DNA of 32,283 bases, taken from contig CAJXEF010000006.1 of assembly GCA_913052545.1 (NCBI GenBank), positions 1-32,283 of the forward strand, read 5' to 3'. Numbering within the stretch: the stretch's first letter is position 1; each line of letters opens with the position of its first letter. The notes beneath the pieces are model-generated. The model searched no databases and had not been told where the DNA came from. It saw only the letters and a list, made by a program, of their open reading frames with translations. The stretch is from an uncultured Chloroflexota bacterium (GTDB taxonomy: Bacteria; Chloroflexota; Dehalococcoidia; UBA3495). A program made the position numbers and the translations under genes. Shown here piece by piece: positions 26,629 to 32,283 of the stretch.

Positions 26629-27357
26629 TTAGTCTTTAATAGAGGCTAGGAAAGCTCCAGCAAATATACTAAGTTTCTGCTTGGCAAACGCCATTTTTAT
26701 CATTAAATTAAAAAGGCGTATCAACTGGTTTGGACGAAATAACACCAATGGTAAAGCCTTCCAAGGGGCTCGTAGCAATTCCAAGACATTAGAGGAAATT
26801 TCTTGAGCTGCGTCATCTACAACCACCCGGACTGAAAGAAAAGAAATATTCCATTGGCGGGCGAAATCAGCTACCCAAAAATCCTCCATGTTAACCGTAC
26901 CGGCATTACAAGATTCCCAAAGCTTGGCCTTTTCAACTCGAGTTCCAACTATGTGGGTTGTCGTTAACGAAGGGGCCAGGCTCCACCGCATCTCTCTTTT
27001 GGTAACTACTTTAATTGCCCGAAAGAACATGTTCAGATTTGGCTCACATTGCCTGTATTGACCGACATCCGACAATTCTTGATCCAATCGGTAATGTGTT
27101 GACAATACCATATCACCGGTCCTCAAATTTGGATCCAGCCCACCGCAGAACCCAAGCAAAAGGATGCAATTTTGACCGATGTCATGGGCATCAATGTTGC
27201 TATTGTCCTCCAGCCATTTAGCCAAAACCCTTTGCGTAGATTCTTTCCCGACACCAATTACAAGACATTGGTATGTCTTAGCTTTTATCCATCTGAATTC
27301 CCTCTTATTGAGCACTCCCGGTATCTCTAGGAACATAGGGAAGACTACAGTTAGCAT
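26629..27357 (-). CDS. hpnG: HpnG, adenosylhopane nucleosidase (phosphorylase superfamily)
   Basis: Nucleoside-phosphorylase-fold protein of 242 residues; HpnG removes adenine from adenosylhopane to give ribosylhopane. Visible family features are the GFCGGLDPNLRTGDMVLS block and the nucleoside-binding VNMEDFWVADFARQWNISFLSVRVVVDDA with Glu in NMED and Asp in VDDA. GAAGGTGA precedes the ATG. Placement directly after hpnH is the usual order for this pair, which raises confidence above what the divergent sequence alone gives. Confidence 0.87.
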   Translation of the reverse strand: MLTVVFPMFLEIPGVLNKREFRWIKAKTYQCLVIGVGKESTQRVLAKWLEDNSNIDAHDIGQNCILLLGFCGGLDPNLRTGDMVLSTHYRLDQELSDVGQYRQCEPNLNMFFRAIKVVTKREMRWSLAPSLTTTHIVGTRVEKAKLWESCNAGTVNMEDFWVADFARQWNISFLSVRVVVDDAAQEISSNVLELLRAPWKALPLVLFRPNQLIRLFNLMIKMAFAKQKLSIFAGAFLASIKD

Positions 27358-27396
27358 TTTTCATCACCTTCTCGGAAGAACGCGATCAATCAGCGG

Positions 27397-28452
27397 TCAA
27401 ACTCCCTTGTGAAGAGCGCCCGATTTTATTAAGGTTACCCAATCCTTAGGAGTAGATATCGCTTGAAATATCGTGGCTGACTCGAACCCACAATGCATCA
27501 TACAGTTGGAACACCTGGGATCTCTGCCAACTCCATATTTTTCGTCCCAAAGTTCCGTTTCAAACAAATCATTGACATCACTAACGTGTTCGTCTGCCAA
27601 AGGATAGCAAGGTTTTCGCCAACCCATTACCGTGTAAGTCGGATTCGACCAAGCAGTGCATTGGTATTCCTTTTCACCCCGGAGGAAATTTAAATACAGT
27701 GGATTATTGTAGAAGCGACTTTCAGTATTTTCTTTTGGATCTAACAAATCTCGGAAAACCGATTTAGCCTGATCACGAGATAAGAATAAGTCCTGATCTG
27801 GTACGTCTTGAAAATCGTATCCGGGAGAGATCATGGACCCTTCAACTCCTAAACCAGCTACGAATTTGAACATTGCCCTCAAATCGCCAACGTCACTATT
27901 ATTAAAAACCGTAGTATTCGTACAGACCCTATAACCTTTTTCTAAAGCAACCTGCATCCCTGACACCGCTTTTTTAAATACACCTGCGCGTGCCACAGAT
28001 TCATCATGCTTGGTTTCCATGCCATCTAGATGCACTACCCAACAAAAGTATTTGGACGGGGGAATTTTTTGCAATTGGCGCTCCAAAAGGAGAGCGTTGG
28101 TACAACAATAGACAAAGTATTTCCTTTCCACTAGCTGATTTATAATTTCGTCAATCTTTGGGTGAATAGTCGGTTCCCCACCTGCTAACGAAACGATGGG
28201 GGCTCCGGATTCCTCAACAGCCGATAGAGCATCATTAACCGACATCACATGATCCAACACAGGTTTATATTCCCTAATTCTTCCGCACCCAATACAGGCT
28301 AGATTACACATCTCAAGAGGCTCCAACATGGTGACTAAAGGAAATCTTTTTCTTCCCCGAATTCGATTTTTAATTAGGTACCAACCGAGGCGCAGAGACA
28401 GTTCTATCGGGCGATTGCGGGATTTTTTACCTTCTTTTGTAGGTTCAAACAT
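27397..28452 (-). CDS. hpnH: HpnH, adenosylhopane synthase (radical SAM)
   Basis: Radical SAM enzyme of 351 residues that joins a 5'-deoxyadenosyl group to hopene (diploptene), the first step to extended bacteriohopanepolyols. The [4Fe-4S] ligands are the Cys triad CNLACIGC at residues 49, 53 and 56. A C-terminal cluster of cysteines (RCSNCMMHCGFE) matches HpnH, as does SLAGGEPTIHP for SAM binding. Second gene of the hopanoid operon, between the prenyl synthase (31-nt gap) and hpnG. Confidence 0.95.
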   Translation of the reverse strand: MFEPTKEGKKSRNRPIELSLRLGWYLIKNRIRGRKRFPLVTMLEPLEMCNLACIGCGRIREYKPVLDHVMSVNDALSAVEESGAPIVSLAGGEPTIHPKIDEIINQLVERKYFVYCCTNALLLERQLQKIPPSKYFCWVVHLDGMETKHDESVARAGVFKKAVSGMQVALEKGYRVCTNTTVFNNSDVGDLRAMFKFVAGLGVEGSMISPGYDFQDVPDQDLFLSRDQAKSVFRDLLDPKENTESRFYNNPLYLNFLRGEKEYQCTAWSNPTYTVMGWRKPCYPLADEHVSDVNDLFETELWDEKYGVGRDPRCSNCMMHCGFESATIFQAISTPKDWVTLIKSGALHKGV

Positions 28453-28483
28453 AAAACACCAACCCTAGTCTTACCGGTCTCAA

Positions 28484-29575
28484 CTAGAATTCTCGAGAAG
28501 ATAAGAAGTTGACCAGATCTTTAGCCTCTGAAAGGGCCCAAGAAGAAAAATTCACACCAGCAAGGGCAGATAAGGCATGCTCCGAACTTTGTTCCGTCAA
28601 TCGTTGACATTCCTCTGCAGCCTTGACTTCGTCCAAAACCGTTCTAATAATCTCTATATCATATGCAGACAACTCTTCTCTGTTGTCCGGGCTATAAATC
28701 CTCATTAGCTCATCCGCGGCAGGCCCGCTCGCGTTTTCGAACGCTACGACTATTGGCAAGGATTTTTTCCGTTGCTCTATATCTCCAGACGCCGTCTTGC
28801 CCGTGGTAGCCTCATCACCCCAAATCCCGAGAAAATCGTCTCGAATCTGGAAAGCCCTGCCAATATAATTGCCAAAATCAACTACAGCTTTATTATGCTT
28901 AGAGTCCTCTTTCGCGACTAAAGATCCAATTAGCACAGAACTTCTTATTAATGCGCCGGTCTTTAAAGCAATCATTCGCAAGTATTCGTCGACTTTTATA
29001 TCAGTAGTTTTTTCAAAGACCAAATCCCTGCATTGACCCTCTATCATCTCTAGATAGCTTTCCGTGAGTATCGTGGAGATCTGTATCGCTAGCTTCGGCG
29101 ATACCCCGAAGAACACGCTGTTTAAAGCAGAAAGGTCTCCTACAGAATGCATTGCATCTCCTGCTATCAAAGCCTTTGAAGTCCCCCAAATGGACCAAAC
29201 TGTCGGCTGATGACGACGTTCATATCCCTGGTCCTGAATGTCGTCATGGAGGAGAGAAAAGTTATGGATTAGTTCCAATGCAGCTGCAGAAGGCAAAGCA
29301 GTTTTTGGGTCTCCACCTGAAGCTTGGCACATAAAAACACAAAGAGTTGGACGTAACGCCTTTCCCTGCGACGTTGTAGTGGTAGCAACGTTCCCATCTC
29401 TATCAGTCCAGCCAAGATGATATCGCATAAGACTAGAAAGCTTAGAGAATTCAAACTGCGGTACCGCTTCATACAATTGCTGGCTGACAATTTCCTCATA
29501 CCGGGCAAACATAGCGGGTAATTTAAGGGGAGGGAATTTAGGAGGCGCCTGTGAAGATCTAATGTCTGGATCCAT
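28484..29575 (-). CDS. Polyprenyl diphosphate synthase (FPP/GGPP type)
   Basis: Chain-elongating trans-prenyltransferase of 363 residues, making the C15 (or C20) precursor for the hopanoid pathway. The first Asp-rich motif is LLHDDIQD (about 111-115) followed by RRHQPTVW; the second is DDFLGIWGD. KALRPTL marks the IPP-binding Lys/Arg. Phe lies five residues before the first motif, so product length is uncertain. I used the ATG at 29575, with AGGA 8 nt upstream, rather than the in-frame TTG at 29593. First gene of the hopanoid operon. An 8+8-bp inverted repeat precedes its ribosome binding site. Confidence 0.93.
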   Translation of the reverse strand: MDPDIRSSQAPPKFPPLKLPAMFARYEEIVSQQLYEAVPQFEFSKLSSLMRYHLGWTDRDGNVATTTTSQGKALRPTLCVFMCQASGGDPKTALPSAAALELIHNFSLLHDDIQDQGYERRHQPTVWSIWGTSKALIAGDAMHSVGDLSALNSVFFGVSPKLAIQISTILTESYLEMIEGQCRDLVFEKTTDIKVDEYLRMIALKTGALIRSSVLIGSLVAKEDSKHNKAVVDFGNYIGRAFQIRDDFLGIWGDEATTGKTASGDIEQRKKSLPIVVAFENASGPAADELMRIYSPDNREELSAYDIEIIRTVLDEVKAAEECQRLTEQSSEHALSALAGVNFSSWALSEAKDLVNFLSSREF

Positions 29576-29587
29576 ACCGACAATCCT

Positions 29588-29609
29588 AATCAAGCAGATA
29601 GGCTTGATT
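29588..29609. promoter_or_regulatory. Inverted repeat upstream of the hopanoid operon
   Basis: AATCAAGC and GCTTGATT are perfect 8-bp arms with a 6-base spacer. The repeat lies 12 bases before the prenyl synthase start codon, directly before its AGGA ribosome binding site. It could be an operator or a 5'-UTR hairpin. Confidence 0.5.
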
Positions 29610-29624
29610 CACGCACTTTATAGA

Positions 29625-29653
29625 AGATTAATAATTGATTTATTGGTTCTCAA
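29625..29653 (-). promoter_or_regulatory. Possible hopanoid operon promoter
   Basis: On the minus strand TTGAGA (29648-29653, overlapping the end of moaE) and TAATCT (29625-29630) are 17 bp apart. A better -10, TATAAA, lies at 29617-29622 but is too far from that -35. Transcription would start just before the inverted repeat. Confidence 0.35.
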
Positions 29654-30111
29654 GATTGACCCAGTTTCTCAGCTAATTGAGGTTGATCAAGAACGAATTC
29701 ATGGTTCTCACATGCTACCCAACGAGATCCGTCTGCATATACCTCTTTTTTCCATATGGGTACGATTTCTTTAACCCTGTCGACAACTTTATGGCAAGCA
29801 TTAAACGCTTCTGTTCGATGTGGGGATGCGACTGCTACTACCAGGGAGGTTTCACCGATATCAACTACCCCAATTCGATGTCCGATAGCTATATCTTCGA
29901 TCCCAAACTCTTTTATCATCTCTTGCCGTATTTCTTCCAATTTTTTTTCAGCCATCTTCACATATGCTTCATATTCCAGGCGAATCACTCTCTTGCCCTC
30001 GAAGTTATCCCGAGTATTACCTAAAAATGTGACTACGGCTCCATTACTATCGTTACGGACCAAGTTAGTAATTCTATCAGGATCCAACTGCAGTTCAGTT
30101 ATTTCGATCAT
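29650..30111 (-). CDS. moaE: Molybdopterin synthase large subunit MoaE
   Basis: With MoaD it converts cyclic pyranopterin monophosphate to molybdopterin in molybdenum cofactor synthesis. 153 residues, family length. Visible signatures are GAVVTFLGNTRDN, LEYEAYVKMAEKKL, GHRIGVVDIGETSLVVAVASPHR and IVPIWKKEVYADGSRWV with the catalytic lysines. Its ATG directly follows the moaD stop (TAAATG), and the GGAGG ribosome binding site lies inside the last codons of moaD. Confidence 0.96.
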   Translation of the reverse strand: MIEITELQLDPDRITNLVRNDSNGAVVTFLGNTRDNFEGKRVIRLEYEAYVKMAEKKLEEIRQEMIKEFGIEDIAIGHRIGVVDIGETSLVVAVASPHRTEAFNACHKVVDRVKEIVPIWKKEVYADGSRWVACENHEFVLDQPQLAEKLGQS

Positions 30112-30360
30112 TTATCGACCTCCGCTAACCGGTGGAATAAGGCATACTTCATCACCCTGGTGGAGCTCCATATTGGTGTCAGCGTAGTCTGCATTAACCG
30201 CTACTACAATGCCTACATCAGGCGGCGCTAGATTGGGGAACAATGACCTGACTTCACGTGTGAGGTCTTGCACATTTGCCCCTTCCTCTAGGTTCAACAG
30301 AACTTCGCTGCAACCTGCACGTTCCTTGTATAGAGCGAATAACCTTACTTCTATATCCAT
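30112..30360 (-). CDS. moaD: Molybdopterin synthase sulfur carrier MoaD
   Basis: Ubiquitin-like sulfur carrier of 82 residues from the ATG at 30360; a GTG-started form (30375) adds five residues. The beta-grasp pattern is clear: VRLFALYKERAG at the start, a central DLTREVRSLFPNL helix, VAVNADYADTNMELHQGDEVCLIPPVSGG at the end. Canonical MoaD ends at Gly-Gly, which is adenylated and thiocarboxylated. Here the stop comes one codon later, giving Gly-Gly-Arg. It may need trimming. No clear ribosome binding site precedes the start; TATACT 7-12 nt upstream would fit a leaderless transcript. Confidence 0.92.
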   Translation of the reverse strand: MDIEVRLFALYKERAGCSEVLLNLEEGANVQDLTREVRSLFPNLAPPDVGIVVAVNADYADTNMELHQGDEVCLIPPVSGGR

Positions 30361-30579
30361 TACGGTAGTATACACACGGGCGGCCGTTATTGGCCATTGA
30401 TTTTACTTCAACAACCGTATCATTTAATCTGTGATAGTCTGAAACGTTTAGATTAACAAAATGTAATGATACAGGCGTGATTTCCCTCTAACCAAGCCGA
30501 TAAGGGAACTCAAGTCTGGGTAAAGTCCTGCCAACGACGGCCACAATTCTAAATCTTGTAGTTCTGTTAGGAGTTTCCC

Positions 30580-31662
30580 ATGGCTAACAAGGAACGGTTG
30601 ATCCAAACATTAATCGACTTAATTCGAATAGATAGTCCTACCGGCGAAGAGGATAATATAGATTCGGCTGTTTCCAGCAGATTAACCAATCTAGGATTTA
30701 CCGTCAAACACGACTCTTTCAAGAACGTGATTGCTACTTTACCAGGGGTCGGCGAACCCATACTTCTCTCTGCTCATCTTGATACGGTCGAACCGGGGCG
30801 CGGGATCAATCCGATTAGAGAAGGAGATCTTCTGAAATCAGACGGAACCACCATCCTTGGGGGGGATTGCAAAGCGGGCCTCACTATAATATTAGAAGCG
30901 ATTGAATCTGTAGTTCGAAGCGACATCCAACACTTACCAGTGGAAGTTGTTTTTACCCGAGCAGAGGAAGGCGGCTTAGTAGGTGTCCATAACCTAGATT
31001 TCAACTTACTGACAGCAACTCGTGGAGTCGTTATGGACGGAGAAGGAACAATCGATCGTGTAACATTGTCTGCCCCTTCCCAAAATATAGTCAGCATAAA
31101 TATTCAAGGACGTGCCTCTCATGCCGGGCTAGAACCCGAAAAAGGCTTATCTGCATTAGTAATAGCAGCCCAAGTTCTGACACGACTCCCTCTGGGCAGG
31201 ATCGATGAAGAGACGACTTCGAACATTGGGCGGGCCGAGGGTGGTCTCAAACGAAACATAATCCCCGAGTCCGCGTTTTTAGACGGCGAAATTAGGAGTC
31301 GTAACAAAAATAACCTCGAAGAGATTTCCCAGAGATTTAGAGATGTTTGCAAGCAGGTCGAATCAGAATACCACGGGTCGCAAATAGCACTAGAAATCCG
31401 TAACAGTTACAAAGCTTACGACATTAATCCTGCTGATTCCACCGTTCGAACGATTTCTAGTGCTATAGATAAAGTAGGGCTAATTCCTCAATATTGTAAA
31501 AGTGGCGGCGGATCTGACGCGAATGTTTTCAACGAGACCGGAATCACCGCCATTCCTTTAGGAATCGGAGTCCGATCTTTCCACACCAAAATTGAGACAG
31601 CGGTCTTGTCAGAAGTATGGAAGGGAGCCCAAGTGTGCGAGCAAATTATCACGGGGGATTAA
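30580..31662 (+). CDS. M20-family metallopeptidase, PepT-like
   Basis: Di-zinc aminopeptidase-type hydrolase of 360 residues, probably cytosolic. The metal and catalytic residues are visible: H66 and D68 in SAHLDTV, bridging D96 in GGDCKAG, E129/E130 in RAEEGG, D153 in VMDGEG and H335 in SFHTKIE. Residue 97 is Cys, where PepT has Asp; this position varies in the family. The dimerisation domain is present (VSINIQGRASHAGLEPEKG). AGGAG precedes the ATG by 6 nt. A 6-bp hairpin (30482-30487 with 30503-30508) lies in the leader. Most like tripeptidase T, but substrate is not certain. Confidence 0.9.
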   Translation: MANKERLIQTLIDLIRIDSPTGEEDNIDSAVSSRLTNLGFTVKHDSFKNVIATLPGVGEPILLSAHLDTVEPGRGINPIREGDLLKSDGTTILGGDCKAGLTIILEAIESVVRSDIQHLPVEVVFTRAEEGGLVGVHNLDFNLLTATRGVVMDGEGTIDRVTLSAPSQNIVSINIQGRASHAGLEPEKGLSALVIAAQVLTRLPLGRIDEETTSNIGRAEGGLKRNIIPESAFLDGEIRSRNKNNLEEISQRFRDVCKQVESEYHGSQIALEIRNSYKAYDINPADSTVRTISSAIDKVGLIPQYCKSGGGSDANVFNETGITAIPLGIGVRSFHTKIETAVLSEVWKGAQVCEQIITGD

Positions 31663-31750
31663 ATGTCTCGAGTTTGCCTATATCGACAATCGGCCTCCTC
31701 TTTAACCAACCCCAAATATTAATTGGCAATGCGGAGCGACTCATGCGTAT

Positions 31751-32128
31751 CTAATCATTGGACCACAATTTATTCCACCATTTCGTTCCTCCCATGACTG
31801 GCGACGGAAGAGCTAACGCCTGTTGTTGAATAATCACATGCAGCTCTCCGACTTCCCTTTCCCTGATATCCAAATGATGTTGTAAACTGGAAACTTGGTC
31901 CTTCAGGATTTGCACCAGATCAGCGACGTGAGCATTCGGCTCGCGGTCGCCACCGCTTTTGGATTCGCTATCGAAAGAGTTTTGTTCATCAGAGATTTCT
32001 ACCCACCAACGGCCGTTCGGTGCCTCTTCCTGTTGTCCAACCAGCTGACCGGATTTAAGCTTTCGTCTAACCGTGATTTCAGAAATGCCTAGTTTGTGGG
32101 CAGCGTCCTGTATTGTCATAGTAGCCAT
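31751..32128 (-). CDS. Small HTH (MerR/excisionase-like) protein with coiled coil
   Basis: Protein of 125 residues. The N-terminus (about 4-45) is a winged HTH of the MerR/HTH_17 type: TIQDAAHKLGISEITVRRKLKSGQL, then a wing with RWWVEI. A polar linker (about 46-65) leads to a predicted coiled coil (about 68-105, VADLVQILKDQVSSLQHHLDIREREVGELHVIIQQQ). The end is proline-containing, then Trp-rich (WWNKLW), perhaps a membrane- or partner-binding tip. Likely a dimeric DNA-binding protein; the target is unknown. It is convergent with the peptidase and lies 100 nt downstream of the gene fragment at the window edge. Confidence 0.75.
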   Translation of the reverse strand: MATMTIQDAAHKLGISEITVRRKLKSGQLVGQQEEAPNGRWWVEISDEQNSFDSESKSGGDREPNAHVADLVQILKDQVSSLQHHLDIREREVGELHVIIQQQALALPSPVMGGTKWWNKLWSND

Positions 32129-32228
32129 GCTTCACCCTTAGATGTCCTTAAGAATAATCATAGCGTAATCACATGAGCTATACACGGCTAGGCAATTTGA
32201 TGGCGACTTTATTATAGTTTTAAGCAGT

Positions 32229-32283
32229 TTAAAGACCTAAGGCATCCACTCCCAGCTGGGATAAATCCTCGTCTTCTTGAGAG
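32229..32283 (-). CDS. 3' end of an unidentified gene (partial)
   Basis: The last 17 codons before a TAA read SQEDEDLSQLGVDALGL, an acidic stretch then a short amphipathic end, as in many genuine C-termini. The reading frame is open to the window edge. It would be the upstream neighbour of the HTH gene on the same strand. I do not recognise the protein. Confidence 0.45.
   Translation of the reverse strand, partial: SQEDEDLSQLGVDALGL

Noticed and set aside
30376..30579. Possible riboswitch between moaD and the M20 peptidase
   Set aside because: A small TTCCCT/AGGGAA stem is present, but no match to molybdenum-cofactor, cobalamin, FMN or other riboswitch cores that I know.

Overview
The window is a dense bacterial chromosome segment of about 32 kb. 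It has 29 protein-coding genes and one gene fragment at the right edge. No gap between genes exceeds about 280 bases, and I see no rRNA, tRNA, CRISPR or insertion sequence. The base composition looks AT-leaning. Several traits suggest a non-proteobacterial lineage, most plausibly Chloroflexota: SufU-type scaffolds in a SufBCDSU operon, the Gram-positive-like order pyrG - transaldolase - rho, a DUF1802 gene, Thr/Pro-rich lipoproteins and an HpnCDE/SHC hopanoid operon. The phylum call is inference from gene content; no marker gene in the window proves it.

Layout. (1) Positions 120-6742, minus strand: a response regulator, a membrane histidine kinase and an Ig-like lipoprotein form one unit. They lie downstream of rho, a fructose-6-phosphate aldolase/transaldolase and pyrG. 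pyrG has a textbook promoter, with perfect -35 and -10 boxes 18 bp apart. (2) 7025-10236, plus strand: an alpha/beta-hydrolase-fold protein lacking the nucleophilic serine, a DinB-superfamily protein and an orphan family-5 solute-binding lipoprotein, with overlapping gene ends. (3) 10246-16205, minus strand: a full Fe-S assembly operon, sufB-sufC-sufD-sufS-sufU plus a second sufU paralog. A 25-bp inverted repeat much like the E. coli IscR type 1 site lies across the predicted transcription start. (4) 16424-19084, plus strand: TatD nuclease, DUF1802 protein and an aldo/keto reductase, with a perfect 24-bp palindrome between the last two. (5) 19212-29575, minus strand: the hopanoid operon. A prenyl diphosphate synthase supplies C15 precursor. 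HpnC, HpnD and HpnE make squalene by the hydroxysqualene route, and squalene-hopene cyclase makes hopene. HpnH adds adenosine, HpnG removes adenine, and HpnA plus a second epimerase-like protein lacking the catalytic lysine are carried along. (6) 29650-30360, minus strand: moaD-moaE for molybdopterin synthase. MoaD ends in Gly-Gly-Arg, not Gly-Gly. (7) 30580-32283: an M20 (PepT-like) peptidase on plus, then on minus a small HTH/coiled-coil protein and the 3' tail of an unidentified gene at the right edge.

Best leads: the IscR-like operator on suf; two enzymes in conserved settings that lack key catalytic residues (hydrolase Ser to Gly, SDR Lys to Glu); the one-residue extension of MoaD, whose Gly-Gly codons also form the moaE ribosome binding site; and two clean inverted repeats, one in front of the hopanoid operon and one upstream of the aldo/keto reductase. 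I found no convincing wholly new multi-gene system.
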